A DNA stretch of 37,942 bases, taken from a bacterium. Its GTDB lineage: Bacteria > Babelota > Babeliae > Babelales > Chromulinivoraceae. Numbering within the stretch: the stretch's first letter is position 1; each line of letters opens with the position of its first letter. This document shows, piece by piece, positions 8,175-16,464 of this stretch. The notes beneath the pieces are model-generated. The model ran no database searches. It was given only the letters and a program-made list of their open reading frames with translations, and was not told where the DNA came from. The stretch lies in NCBI GenBank assembly GCA_947377595.1, contig CANCGK010000001.1:1-37942 (forward strand), written 5' to 3'. A program made the translations under genes and the position numbers.

Positions 8175-8190
8175 GCACGAGCCCTTTCGA

Positions 8191-8589
8191 CTACCAAACG
8201 GTACAAATAATTTCGCCACCAACACGCATTTTTTTAGCTGTTTTATCTGTTAACAAACCTTTATTAGTTGTTAACACAGAGACACCCAATCCACCAATAA
8301 CTGGTTTTATGTTGCCAATGCCAGCATAAACTCTACGACTTGGCTTGCTTACTCGTGTAATTTCATGAATCACAGATTCATTATTTACATATTTTAAAAA
8401 TATTTTTAACTGTTTATTAACAACATCATTTTCATGAGCAACTTCAACGCCGGTAATAAAACCTTCTTCTAACAAAATCAAAGCAAGTTCATGTTTTAAA
8501 CTTGAATACGGAGCTGTTACAGAAGATTTTGAACGAGCAATTCCATTACGAATTATTGTTAAAAAATTTCCTAAGATATCAATTGACAT
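8191..8589 (-). CDS. rpsH: 30S ribosomal protein S8
   Basis: A 132-residue S8 starting MSIDILGNFLTIIRNG (family: DpiadmLtrIRNa) and ending VGGEIICTVW, the diagnostic C-terminus. RVSKPSRRVYAG is also conserved. S8 is a primary 16S-binding protein and in E. coli the repressor of the spc operon. Whether it regulates here cannot be told from the sequence. It follows rpsN after 16 bp. Confidence 0.97.
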   Translation of the reverse strand: MSIDILGNFLTIIRNGIARSKSSVTAPYSSLKHELALILLEEGFITGVEVAHENDVVNKQLKIFLKYVNNESVIHEITRVSKPSRRVYAGIGNIKPVIGGLGVSVLTTNKGLLTDKTAKKMRVGGEIICTVW

Positions 8590-8605
8590 AAATTTTCCTT
8601 ATTCC

Positions 8606-8911
8606 CTACCAACTAGCTTTTCTGACACCTGGCAATAGCCCAGCAGATGCAAGATCACGAAAAACAATACGAGACACCCCAAAAAATCTTAAATAACCAC
8701 GCGCTCTGCCTGTTTGACTGCAACGATTTCTAATTCGCACAGCGCTTGAATTTTTAGGCAAATCGGAAAGCTTTGCTTGAGCAGCCATACGGTCTTCCAA
8801 TGATAATGAAAGATCAACAGTTGCTTTTTTTAGTACCGCACGACGCTCTTTGTAAAGCTCGACCATACGGATTCTTTTATTATTTTTCTCTACAGATGAC
8901 TTTTTTGCCAT
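8606..8911 (-). CDS. rpsN: 30S ribosomal protein S14, zinc-free long form
   Basis: A 101-residue S14 of the long type. It has RRAVLKKATVDLSLSLEDRM in the N-terminal half and the C-terminal core RCSQTGRARGYLRFFGVSR, ending GLLPGVRKASW. In zinc-binding S14 the core carries CxxC pairs; here only a single Cys is present, so this is the zinc-independent version. It lies between rplE and rpsH as normal. Start ATG at 8911. Confidence 0.97.
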   Translation of the reverse strand: MAKKSSVEKNNKRIRMVELYKERRAVLKKATVDLSLSLEDRMAAQAKLSDLPKNSSAVRIRNRCSQTGRARGYLRFFGVSRIVFRDLASAGLLPGVRKASW

Positions 8912-8928
8912 AGATGAACCCTATAACC

Positions 8929-9489
8929 TTAACTATTTTTTTGAGCAAATGGCATACCAAAAGCTTTTAACAGTGCGTATGCATGCTTATCATTATTTGT
9001 CGTTGTTTGAATAGTGATATTCAAACCGTATATTTTACCAGCTGTATCATAATCCACTTCTGGAAATATAACCCATTCTTTTATACCGATGTTATAATTG
9101 CCACGACCATCAAGTTTTGAAGGTAATCCACGAAAATCTCGCACTGTTGGCAAAGACAAGTTTATCAACCTATCAAGAAATTCATACATTCTGTCGCGTC
9201 GCAACGTAACCATAGTTCCAAGTGGCATGCCAGCTCTAATCTTAAATCCAGCAATAGATTTTTTTGCAATAGTACGAACAGCTTTTTGACCTGCAATAGC
9301 AGATAAGATTTCTTCAATCTTTTTCAAAACTTTACTGTCACTTACTGCTTCTTTAACACCGATGTTTAAAACAATCTTAGAAATTTTTGGAACTTCCATA
9401 ACATTAGACAATGCTAATTCTTTTTGCAACTGAGCAACCAATGTATTTCTGTAAAATTCCTCTAAGCGTGGTTGATATGCCTTGTTCAT
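8929..9489 (-). CDS. rplE: 50S ribosomal protein L5
   Basis: A 186-residue L5, which binds 5S rRNA and forms a bridge to S13. Recognisable parts are VPKISKIVLNIGVKEAVSD (33-51), GQKAVRTIAKKSIAGFKIR (67-85) and the C-terminal GIKEWVIFPEVDYD, where the family has Gi.Eq.iFPEidyD. The ATG at 9489 is preceded by the rplX gene 26 bp upstream. Length is typical. Confidence 0.97.
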   Translation of the reverse strand: MNKAYQPRLEEFYRNTLVAQLQKELALSNVMEVPKISKIVLNIGVKEAVSDSKVLKKIEEILSAIAGQKAVRTIAKKSIAGFKIRAGMPLGTMVTLRRDRMYEFLDRLINLSLPTVRDFRGLPSKLDGRGNYNIGIKEWVIFPEVDYDTAGKIYGLNITIQTTTNNDKHAYALLKAFGMPFAQKNS

Positions 9490-9515
9490 TTAATAACCCT
9501 TATGACGCCTTGATA

Positions 9516-9782
9516 TTATTTTCTATTTAATTTACTTAATCTAACAGGCAGCCCAGTTAAACTATCAACTGGCAAAACATTTGAAATATGAATAAAAGCT
9601 TCACGCTTTTGAATTCCGCCTGTTTCACCTTGACGTTTTGCTTTGACATGGCAAGTAATAATGTTAATACCTTTTACTTTGACTTTATTATTTTTAAAGT
9701 CAAAAGCCATGATTTCGCCTTGCTTACCTTTGTCTTTGCCTGTTAAAACAACGACTTTATCGTCTTTTCTTAAACTTTTCAT
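9516..9782 (-). CDS. rplX: 50S ribosomal protein L24
   Basis: An 88-residue L24 with the KOW motif KDDKVVVLTGKDKGKQGEI at residues 6-24 and KVKGINIITCHVKAKRQGE (35-53), followed by GGIQKREAFIHISNV. It initiates assembly of the 50S subunit near the 5' end of 23S rRNA. It is on the short side for the family (usually 100-105), mainly at the C-terminus, and lacks a CxxC zinc motif. It lies 11 bp after rplN. Confidence 0.95.
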   Translation of the reverse strand: MKSLRKDDKVVVLTGKDKGKQGEIMAFDFKNNKVKVKGINIITCHVKAKRQGETGGIQKREAFIHISNVLPVDSLTGLPVRLSKLNRK

Positions 9783-9793
9783 TCTTATAATTC

Positions 9794-10159
9794 CTACAAA
9801 ACTTCAGGAGCTAATGAGATTACTTTAGCATACCCTTTTGCACGAATTTCTCTAGCGATTGGTCCAAAAACACGAGTTGCTACCATTTTACCATCTTTAA
9901 CGATGATACCAGCATTATCTCCAAAGCGAATATAAGAACCATCTTTTCTACGAAACTCTTTTCTTGTTCGCACTATTAACACATCAACTACATCACTTTT
10001 TTTGACTATTCCGTGAGGAACTGCAACTTTAACAGCGCATTTTATCAAATCGCCTAAATAAGCAAATTGTTTATGAGTACTTCCTACAATATGAATACAT
10101 TGTAAAAGTTTTGCGCCTGAATTATCAGCTACTTCAAGAAAAGATTCTTTTTGAATCAT
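9794..10159 (-). CDS. rplN: 50S ribosomal protein L14
   Basis: A 121-residue L14, starting MIQKESFLEVADNSGAK and containing GDLIKCAVKVAVPHGIVKK and DNAGIIVKDGKMVATRVFGP. L14 lies at the subunit interface and binds L19 and, in many bacteria, the silencing factor RsfS. It ends LAPEVL, as the family does. The gene follows rpsQ after 11 bp. Ordinary in length and sequence. Confidence 0.97.
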   Translation of the reverse strand: MIQKESFLEVADNSGAKLLQCIHIVGSTHKQFAYLGDLIKCAVKVAVPHGIVKKSDVVDVLIVRTRKEFRRKDGSYIRFGDNAGIIVKDGKMVATRVFGPIAREIRAKGYAKVISLAPEVL

Positions 10160-10170
10160 AATGTACTACC

Positions 10171-10413
10171 TTATTTAACGATACGGTGTAAGTACATGAA
10201 CTTAGTTTTTGACTTTGGAGCGCCAATGTAAAATTCTACAGTGTCGCCAATTTTAGCCAAAGATTGCTCATCATGAACTTTATACTTCGTTGTCTTTTTC
10301 ACGATTTTATTGAATTTTTCATGTTTGAAAGAGCGAACGTATTTAACAACAATAGTTTTATCCATTTTGTCAGATACAACTTCTCCAATCATTAACTTTT
10401 TTTTAGTTTCCAT
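10171..10413 (-). CDS. rpsQ: 30S ribosomal protein S17
   Basis: An 80-residue OB-fold protein with IGEVVSDKMDKTIVVKYV (9-26), KYKVHDEQSLAKIGDTVEF (43-61) and a C-terminal region comparable to the family's iaEtRPlSKtKrf. That segment reads YIGAPKSKTKFMYLHRIVK: the usual E.RP is replaced by GAP but SKTK is kept. It is a primary 16S-binding protein. Its ATG overlaps the last 11 bp of rpmC, suggesting coupled translation. Confidence 0.95.
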   Translation of the reverse strand: METKKKLMIGEVVSDKMDKTIVVKYVRSFKHEKFNKIVKKTTKYKVHDEQSLAKIGDTVEFYIGAPKSKTKFMYLHRIVK

Positions 10414-10615
10414 TAACTATTCCCTGTTGTAAAAAAGTTAAAGTACAAGCTAGACTTTTTCGCAACTTTCTAACTAAATTCATATCTTTAACCGGCTCTG
10501 ACATCTTCTTCATTCTAATAGTGAAGATCTCTTTTTTTATCTCATTTGCATAAGCTGCTAGCTCTGCAACAGATAACTTTTGTAGCTCTTTTTTAAAAGC
10601 ATTACGCATAGCCAT
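10403..10615 (-). CDS. rpmC: 50S ribosomal protein L29
   Basis: A 70-residue all-helical protein, MAMRNAFKKELQKLSVAELAAY at the start and LVRKLRKSLACTLTFL near the end (family: ..iRkniARikTvl). L29 borders the exit tunnel and helps dock trigger factor and SRP. It overlaps rpsQ by 11 bp and starts 2 bp from the rplP stop. An alternative in-frame ATG lies two codons downstream. Confidence 0.93.
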   Translation of the reverse strand: MAMRNAFKKELQKLSVAELAAYANEIKKEIFTIRMKKMSEPVKDMNLVRKLRKSLACTLTFLQQGIVNGN

Positions 10616-10617
10616 AG

Positions 10618-11028
10618 CTATTCTACCTTCTTAACAAACTGTGTTTTCATAGGAAGCTTATAAGCAGCCATTTTAAAAATAGCTTTTGCTCTTTCTTCAT
10701 CTACTTCTGACAGTTCAAAAATAATTCTTTCTCGTTTCACAACTGCAACCCAAAATTCTGGATTACCTTTACCTTTACCCATACGAGTTTCTGCAGGTTT
10801 TTTAGTTATTGGCTTATCTGGAAATACACGGATAAACAATTTGCCCTGTTTTTTAATTTCACGAGAAATTGTCATTCGCGCAGCTTCAATTTGCTGAGCA
10901 CTAAACCAAACAGGCTCAAGAGCGCGTAATCCAAAAGTACCGAATTCTAATTCAGTAGCCCCTTTAGAAATACCACCCATTCTGCCTTTTTGCATTTTTC
11001 TAAACTTAGTCTTTTTTGGCATTAACAT
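10618..11028 (-). CDS. rplP: 50S ribosomal protein L16
   Basis: A 136-residue L16 of standard length, starting MLMPKKTKFRKMQKGRMGG and containing FGTFGLRALEPVWFSAQQIEAAR and RVFPDKPITKKPAETRMGKGKG (in parts: FGTFGLRALEP, RVFPDKPITKKPAETRMGKG). L16 stabilises tRNA in the A and P sites. The ATG at 11028 matches the family start. It lies between rpsC and rpmC as usual, 21 bp after rpsC. Confidence 0.97.
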   Translation of the reverse strand: MLMPKKTKFRKMQKGRMGGISKGATELEFGTFGLRALEPVWFSAQQIEAARMTISREIKKQGKLFIRVFPDKPITKKPAETRMGKGKGNPEFWVAVVKRERIIFELSEVDEERAKAIFKMAAYKLPMKTQFVKKVE

Positions 11029-11049
11029 AGGAACTCTTTCTCTACTTTG

Positions 11050-11694
11050 TTAAACGAGCTGAAAATCACCCTTACAGATCCATACTTTCACACCAATAAT
11101 TCCATAGGTTGTCAATGCTCTTGCATAACCATAATCGATGTTGGATCGTAATGTATGCAATGGAACAGAGCCCATACGAAGCCATTCAGCTCGCGCAATT
11201 TCTGCTCCATTAAGACGGCCCTTACAACAAATTTTGATGCCTTTAGCACTTGATTTCATTGCTGAAGTACCAGCTTTTTTCATTACTTTTTTAAAACTTG
11301 CACGCTTAACTAGCTGCTCAGCAATATTTTTTGCTACAAGTACTGCATCCACTTCTGGATTTTTTATTTCTTCAACAGAAATATCAACACTTGCAACTTT
11401 CAACATTTTTGATATATCTTTGCGTAAGTTATCGATTTCTTGTCCTTTTTTACCAATAACAAGACCAGGGCGACTTGTATGTATAATAATACGTACAGCA
11501 TTTCCTGTTTTTTCGATTTCTACTCGAGATACTTCTGCTGTTTCAAGCGTTTTATCTAAATATTTTCGAATTTTTAAATCTTCAAGAAGTTCTTTTGCAT
11601 AAGAACCTTTGCGACCATCGCGAGGAAACCACTTTGCATCCCAATCACGATACACCCCTACACGAAATCCAATTGGATTAACCTTTTGTCCCAC
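11050..11694 (-). CDS. rpsC: 30S ribosomal protein S3
   Basis: A 214-residue S3. After the MGQKVNPIGFRVG start comes a type II KH domain with the GKKG loop (81-84), and then the C-terminal domain GIKICCKGRLNGAEIARAEW. S3 lines the mRNA entry channel and supports helicase activity. The start is the GTG at 11694, because it gives the conserved MGQKVNP N-terminus and is six bases from an AAAGGA Shine-Dalgarno; a TTG one codon earlier is too close to it. It follows rplV after 17 bp. Confidence 0.97.
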   Translation of the reverse strand: MGQKVNPIGFRVGVYRDWDAKWFPRDGRKGSYAKELLEDLKIRKYLDKTLETAEVSRVEIEKTGNAVRIIIHTSRPGLVIGKKGQEIDNLRKDISKMLKVASVDISVEEIKNPEVDAVLVAKNIAEQLVKRASFKKVMKKAGTSAMKSSAKGIKICCKGRLNGAEIARAEWLRMGSVPLHTLRSNIDYGYARALTTYGIIGVKVWICKGDFQLV

Positions 11695-11711
11695 CAAGTT
11701 TCCTTTAAAAA

Positions 11712-12062
11712 TTATTTCGTATTAACTATATTAATTTGTTCAAGTACAACTACGATATGACTCGAACGTTTTCTTTGTACTGAAGATCTACCCATTGCTG
11801 ATGGCTTAAAGTATTTATGAACAGGACCAGCATCGATTCTAATTTCAGAAACTTTTAAATCATCTACAACAATTTGTGATAGATTTTTAGCATTTGCTAC
11901 AGCAGACTCTATCGCCTTTCTAATTGGCGTTGCTTTCTGTGCAGGATACACAGCTAACCAGTCTAAAGCATACTGAGCTTTCTTTCCTCTTACTACGTCC
12001 ACAATTGGACGTAATTTATAAGGGGAATATTTTACATACTTTGCTATTGCTTTAAATTGCAT
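11712..12062 (-). CDS. rplV: 50S ribosomal protein L22
   Basis: A 116-residue L22 with KAIAKYVKYSPYKLRPIVDV at the N-terminus, PIRKAIESAVANAKN in the middle and the tunnel-lining beta-hairpin GPVHKYFKPSAMGRSSVQRK (79-98). The hairpin narrows the nascent-chain exit tunnel and is a macrolide-resistance site in the family. The 83 bp before this gene is the widest gap inside the S10 segment and contains a possible promoter. Confidence 0.97.
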   Translation of the reverse strand: MQFKAIAKYVKYSPYKLRPIVDVVRGKKAQYALDWLAVYPAQKATPIRKAIESAVANAKNLSQIVVDDLKVSEIRIDAGPVHKYFKPSAMGRSSVQRKRSSHIVVVLEQINIVNTK

Positions 12063-12087
12063 GTCTAACTTTCTCTTCTATAATTAT

Positions 12088-12115
12088 ATTCTAACACAAA
12101 AACAGTGTAACTCAA
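12088..12115 (-). promoter_or_regulatory. Candidate internal promoter upstream of rplV
   Basis: Read on the minus strand: TTGAGT (12110-12115), 16 bp, TAGAAT (12088-12093), resembling a sigma-70 promoter. It lies in the 83-bp gap between rpsS and rplV, where neighbouring gaps are much shorter. In an A+T-rich genome such a match can arise by chance, so confidence is low. Confidence 0.3.
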
Positions 12116-12145
12116 ACTTTTAACCAAGTTCTTCGTTACTTTGAC

Positions 12146-12409
12146 CTATTTTTGCCCACTATGAGCTTTAAATGTTCTAGTAGGAGAAAATTCACCCAGA
12201 TGATGCCCAACCATATTTTCTGTGATGAATACATCTAAAAACTTTTTGCCATTATGAACAGCAAACGTTAATCCAACAAAAGCAGGTAAAACAACAGTAC
12301 GTCGAGACCATGTTTTAATGGTTTCTTTTTTAGCACCTGTTTTTATTTTCTGCACTTTGTTCATTAAAGAAGGGTCAACAAATGGCCCTTTTTTTGCAGA
12401 TCGAGACAT
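12146..12409 (-). CDS. rpsS: 30S ribosomal protein S19
   Basis: An 87-residue S19, MSRSAKKGPFVDPSLMNKV at the start, then IKTWSRRTVVLPAFVGLTF and VGHHLGEFSPTRTFKAHSG. It sits in the head of the 30S subunit with S13. The length is slightly below the usual 91-93. It follows rplB after 34 bp and has an ATG at 12409. Confidence 0.97.
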   Translation of the reverse strand: MSRSAKKGPFVDPSLMNKVQKIKTGAKKETIKTWSRRTVVLPAFVGLTFAVHNGKKFLDVFITENMVGHHLGEFSPTRTFKAHSGQK

Positions 12410-12443
12410 ATAGTTATCCCATTTACGTTATATTGATTTATTT

Positions 12444-13259
12444 CTATTTACGTCTTCTAATGATTCTTGCATCTTTACGTTTGCGAGTTCTTGTTCCCTT
12501 GCAACCTTTACCCCAAGGAGTAACAGGATGTGATCCAGATTTAGATCTACCTTCACCACCACCATGTGGGTGATCAACAGGGTTCATAGCCATACCGCGA
12601 ACTGATGGTCGAATACCACGATTTCTTGATCGTCCAGCTTTACCCCAAGAAATGTTTTTAAAATCAGCATTTCCTAAAGCACCGACTGTCGCCCAACAAT
12701 CTAAATTAATAAGACGAACTTCATTTGATGGCATTTTTAATGTTGCAAATTCTTCATCTTTTGCAATAATTTGAGCACCACAACCTGCACTACGTACAAG
12801 TTTTCCACCAACTCCTGGTTTCATTTCAATATTATGAATAACAAAACCAACTGGAATTGAGCGTAATGGTAAACAATTTCCAACAGTAGGTTCAACTTGT
12901 TGTCCTGCAATAACGCGAGAACCAACTACTAAACCTTCTGGCAAAAGCATATAACGTTTAACGCCATTTTTATATACAACTAAACCAATACGAACGTTTC
13001 GATTTGGATCATATTCAATCGTTGTAACAACGCCTTCTACATTACGTTCGCTACGTTTAAAATCAATAACGCGATATCTTTGAGCAGCGCCGCCGCCTTG
13101 ATGACGCATAGTAATTCTACCGTAAGCGTTTCTTCCACCCTTTTTTTTCAAGCCAATCGTTAACTTTTTATGAGGTGTTGTCTGAGTAATATCAGTGTTG
13201 CTCAAAAAAGTTTGAAAACGTAACGATGGATTTTCGGGTTTTCTTGATACTATAGCCAT
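12444..13259 (-). CDS. rplB: 50S ribosomal protein L2
   Basis: A 271-residue L2, the most conserved large-subunit protein. GRNAYGRITMRHQGGGAAQR follows the N-terminal part (41-60), and the signature MNPVDHPHGGGEGRSKSG begins at residue 225, including the conserved His230 near the peptidyl-transferase centre (E. coli His229). The basic C-terminal tail ends in RIIRRRK. It overlaps nothing and lies 10 bp after rplW. Confidence 0.98.
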   Translation of the reverse strand: MAIVSRKPENPSLRFQTFLSNTDITQTTPHKKLTIGLKKKGGRNAYGRITMRHQGGGAAQRYRVIDFKRSERNVEGVVTTIEYDPNRNVRIGLVVYKNGVKRYMLLPEGLVVGSRVIAGQQVEPTVGNCLPLRSIPVGFVIHNIEMKPGVGGKLVRSAGCGAQIIAKDEEFATLKMPSNEVRLINLDCWATVGALGNADFKNISWGKAGRSRNRGIRPSVRGMAMNPVDHPHGGGEGRSKSGSHPVTPWGKGCKGTRTRKRKDARIIRRRK

Positions 13260-13269
13260 TCAACTATCC

Positions 13270-13617
13270 TTAACCGTTATTTTGTGCAACAGGCATAGCT
13301 GCAGAAGCTTCTGCTTTTGCAGTCACATCTCCAAATAAATTAATATTATAGCCTGGTTTTAATGTTACAATTGCTCGTTTACAAGTTTTATCTTGTGTTA
13401 CAATTCTTGATCTTGTCATACGGCGTTTGCCTTTACGAATCAAAATCGCAACTTTTAAAACATGCACACCAAATAATTTTTCTACCGCTTCTTGAACTAA
13501 CGGTTTATTAGCATGCATATGCACTTCTAAAACTAATTTCTGCAACTTTTGATTTTGTTGATAAGCTTTATCAGAAACAACTGGCCCCTGGATAATATCG
13601 TAAATGCTTAATTCCAT
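13270..13617 (-). CDS. rplW: 50S ribosomal protein L23
   Basis: A 115-residue L23. The N-terminus IIQGPVVSDKAYQ corresponds to the family's PviTEKa, VEKLFGVHVLKVAILIRKGK is the conserved core and KRAIVTLKPGYNINLF the end of the domain; the last ~15 Ala-rich residues are extra. L23 is the docking site for trigger factor and SRP at the tunnel exit. The start overlaps the end of rplD by 10 bp. Confidence 0.95.
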   Translation of the reverse strand: MELSIYDIIQGPVVSDKAYQQNQKLQKLVLEVHMHANKPLVQEAVEKLFGVHVLKVAILIRKGKRRMTRSRIVTQDKTCKRAIVTLKPGYNINLFGDVTAKAEASAAMPVAQNNG

Positions 13618-14267
13618 TGTGCCACCATTTCTTTAAAATTGCTAAAATCTTTTTTTAACACTACTAAATAATCGCTATTTGATAGAGCGTATGCATTTAA
13701 AGCATCAAATGATAAAATTTGAACGTTTGGTAAGTTTCTTAAAGACAACCAGCTTGAATAATCACTACGTTGTAAGAAAATGCTGACTTTTTTGCCAACA
13801 ATGTTCATATCTTTAAGAGCCAATGCGCCTAATTTTGTTGATGGTTTATCATCTACTAACTGCAAATCATATGAAATGATTTTATTATTTTCTGCATATG
13901 CAGCTAATAATGCACGCATAACGTCGTATTTAGTACGTTTAGTTACTTTTAATGTTCGAGTACGTGGTTGAGGCCCGAAAATAACACCCCCACCTCTCCA
14001 TAATGGAGATTTAGCCATACCTGCACGAGCGCGACCTGTTCCTTTTTGTTTCCAAGGTTTTCTTGTTGACAATGAAACGTCTGCGCGACCTTTACAGCCA
14101 ACAGTACCTTGACGCCAATTTTGTAAAAGAGCTCTAATCCACACAGCATAGCTTTGTGACATATCTCTTTCAGGAGCAACTAACTCTAAATCTGTCATAG
14201 AAAGAAAATCTATCGCTAAAGATTTAGATGTTACTTTGTTTGTATCTTGTATATCTTGCTTAGTCAT
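13608..14267 (-). CDS. rplD: 50S ribosomal protein L4
   Basis: A 219-residue L4. The conserved loop that reaches into the exit tunnel is visible as STRKPWKQKGTGRARAGMAK (67-86), followed by PLWRGGGVIFGPQPR. L4 is an early assembly protein and in E. coli an autoregulator of the S10 operon; no such leader can be recognised here. It overlaps rplW by 10 bp and lies 3 bp after rplC. Confidence 0.96.
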   Translation of the reverse strand: MTKQDIQDTNKVTSKSLAIDFLSMTDLELVAPERDMSQSYAVWIRALLQNWRQGTVGCKGRADVSLSTRKPWKQKGTGRARAGMAKSPLWRGGGVIFGPQPRTRTLKVTKRTKYDVMRALLAAYAENNKIISYDLQLVDDKPSTKLGALALKDMNIVGKKVSIFLQRSDYSSWLSLRNLPNVQILSFDALNAYALSNSDYLVVLKKDFSNFKEMVAQWN

Positions 14268-14270
14268 TTT

Positions 14271-14894
14271 CTATCCACGTTTTCTAAGAAATACTAAAGA
14301 TCCTGGCTTACCAGCCATAGAACCTTTAATAAGTACTATATTTTCTTCTGAACGCACTTGGACAACTTGTAGCTTTTGTACAGTTCTTTGCTTGTCACCC
14401 ATGTGTCCTGGAAGTCTTTTACCTTTAATAACTTTACCTGTTGCGCGCATATTACCAATGCTACCAGGTCGTTTATGGAAAGTTGAACCGTGACTTCCTG
14501 GACCACCAGCAAAGCCCCAACGGCGTACTACCCCAGCAAAACCACAACCTTTTGTTGTTCCAGTTGCATCAACAGAATCATCTTTAGCTAAAATAGTACC
14601 TAAATCGATAGAAGAACCTACAACTAGGCCTTCTGGCAATTGAGTAATAGCAATTTCTTTAATGAAAAGAAAATGCTGTTTTAACTTTTTTAACCATTCT
14701 TGAGCAAAAGGTTGACCTTCATATTTTTTACGAAGACATGCAACTTGAATTGCATTATAACCATCTACTTCTACTGTTTTGATTTGGGTCAAAAACCAAC
14801 CAGCGGTATTTACAACAGTTACAGGTACAACTGAACTGTCATCTGCAAATACTTGCGTCATACCGACTTTACGACCCCAAATACCTTGTATCAT
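14271..14894 (-). CDS. rplC: 50S ribosomal protein L3
   Basis: A 207-residue L3 starting MIQGIWGRKVGMTQVFADD, with the loop GFAGGPGSHGSTFHKRPGSI near the peptidyl-transferase centre (family: GG..SHGS.FHR.pGSig) and GHMGDKQRTVQKLQVV. It is one of the two proteins that start 50S assembly. It follows rpsJ after 18 bp and precedes rplD by 3 bp. Normal length. Confidence 0.97.
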   Translation of the reverse strand: MIQGIWGRKVGMTQVFADDSSVVPVTVVNTAGWFLTQIKTVEVDGYNAIQVACLRKKYEGQPFAQEWLKKLKQHFLFIKEIAITQLPEGLVVGSSIDLGTILAKDDSVDATGTTKGCGFAGVVRRWGFAGGPGSHGSTFHKRPGSIGNMRATGKVIKGKRLPGHMGDKQRTVQKLQVVQVRSEENIVLIKGSMAGKPGSLVFLRKRG

Positions 14895-14912
14895 CTCTTA
14901 AACCTTTCTGAT

Positions 14913-15218
14913 CTATCTGATCTCGACATCAACGCCGGCAGATATATTTAATTTCATCAAAGCTGTCATAGTTTGATCAGATGGAGAAATGATCTCTAAA
15001 ATACGCTTATGCGTAATCAGCTCAAACTGCTCTCTTGATTTTTTGTTAACATGCGGAGAGCGTAATACCGTAAAACATCTATGCTTGTTAGGTAAAGCAA
15101 CTGGACCAACTAAGTCGGTCCCAGTTTTTTTTGCAGTTAATGCAATTTGCTTTACAGCTTTATCAAGCAATTGATGGTCATACGATTTCAGCGTCAAACG
15201 AATTTTCTGCTTTTTCAT
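14913..15218 (-). CDS. rpsJ: 30S ribosomal protein S10
   Basis: A 101-residue S10 with IRLTLKSYDHQLLDKAVKQI (6-25), TGTDLVGPVALPNKHRCFTV and SPHVNKKSREQFELITHKR, which match the family closely. Besides its ribosomal role, S10 (NusE) acts in antitermination in bacteria generally. It lies 19 bp after tuf, with no separate promoter visible, so the S10 genes appear to be transcribed together with the str genes. Confidence 0.97.
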   Translation of the reverse strand: MKKQKIRLTLKSYDHQLLDKAVKQIALTAKKTGTDLVGPVALPNKHRCFTVLRSPHVNKKSREQFELITHKRILEIISPSDQTMTALMKLNISAGVDVEIR

Positions 15219-15237
15219 CTATTTTATCCAGCCTCAA

Positions 15238-16428
15238 TTATGCAAGAATTTCTGTTACAATACCTGATCCTACAGTTCTTCCACCTTCACGGATAGCAAA
15301 ACGTAGATCTTTTTCCATAGCGATAGGAGCGATTAAATCAACGATCAATGTTACGTTATCGCCTGGCATAACCATTTCACGACCAGCTTCTAAGCTCACA
15401 ACACCTGTAACGTCAGTTGTTCTGAAATAGAATTGAGGTCTATAATTTGTAAAGAATGGGCTATGACGTCCGCCTTCTTCTTTGCTTAAAATATAAACTT
15501 CACATTTGAATTTTTTATGAGGTTTAATTGAACCTGGTTTTGCAACAACCATACCACGAACGATATCTTCTTTTTTGATACCACGTAATAATAGACCTGC
15601 GTTATCACCAGCTTCACCTTGAGACAATTCTTTTTTGAACATCTCAATACCTGTTACAGTAGATTTAATTGTTTCAGTTAAACCAACTAATTCAACAGCA
15701 TCACCAACTTTAACAATACCTTGTTCAATTTTACCAGTTGCTACAGTACCACGACCAGCAATAGAGAAAACACCTTCAATTGGCATCAAGAATGGTTTTT
15801 CTACTTCACGTTTAGGTAATGGTATAAATGTATCAACAGCATCCATCAATCTGTCGATTGATTGAGAGCCAAGGAAACTATCTTCACCTTGTAAAGCTTT
15901 TAATGCTGAACCACGAACTACAGGAGTTTCGTTGCCAGGGAAGCCATATTTACACAATAATTCACGAATTTCTTCTTCAACCATGTCAACCATTTCTGAA
16001 TCATCAACCATGTCTACTTTATTCAAGAACACAACCAATGAAGGAACGTTAACGTTTTTTGCAAGAAGAATATGCTCTCTAGTTTGAGGCATAGGTCCAT
16101 CTGCTGCAGAAACAACAAGAATAGCGCCATCCATTTGAGCTGCACCAGTGATCATGTTTTTAACATAATCAGCGTGACCAGGACAGTCTACGTGAGCATA
16201 GTGACGATTTGCTGTTTCATACTCAACGTGAGATGTTGCAATTGTAATACCACGAGCTTTTTCTTCTGGAGCGTTATCGATTTGATCGAATGCTCGAGCT
16301 TCAGCTCCACCTTTTTTTGCTAATACACATGTAATTGCAGCGGTCAAAGTAGTTTTACCATGATCAACGTGACCAATAGTACCTATATTGACGTGCGGTT
16401 TGCTTCTATCGTATACACCTTTTGCCAT
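15238..16428 (-). CDS. tuf: Translation elongation factor EF-Tu
   Basis: A 396-residue GTPase that delivers aminoacyl-tRNA to the ribosome. The G motifs are GHVDHGKT (19-26), RGITI, DCPGH (about 81-85), NKVD and SALKAL. Domains 2 and 3 follow, with GRHSPFFTNYRPQFYFRTTD in domain 3 and a C-terminus ending EILA. It is full length. The ATG at 16428 is preceded by GGGAG seven bases upstream. It follows fusA after 36 bp. Only one tuf copy is in this window. Confidence 0.98.
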   Translation of the reverse strand: MAKGVYDRSKPHVNIGTIGHVDHGKTTLTAAITCVLAKKGGAEARAFDQIDNAPEEKARGITIATSHVEYETANRHYAHVDCPGHADYVKNMITGAAQMDGAILVVSAADGPMPQTREHILLAKNVNVPSLVVFLNKVDMVDDSEMVDMVEEEIRELLCKYGFPGNETPVVRGSALKALQGEDSFLGSQSIDRLMDAVDTFIPLPKREVEKPFLMPIEGVFSIAGRGTVATGKIEQGIVKVGDAVELVGLTETIKSTVTGIEMFKKELSQGEAGDNAGLLLRGIKKEDIVRGMVVAKPGSIKPHKKFKCEVYILSKEEGGRHSPFFTNYRPQFYFRTTDVTGVVSLEAGREMVMPGDNVTLIVDLIAPIAMEKDLRFAIREGGRTVGSGIVTEILA

Positions 16429-16464
16429 CTATATTCTCCCGATAACAACAATAAACAATAAATT

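Noticed and set aside
11138..11602. Long rightward open frame opposite rpsC
   Set aside because: Composition reflects the complementary strand of a conserved ribosomal gene; no ribosome site.
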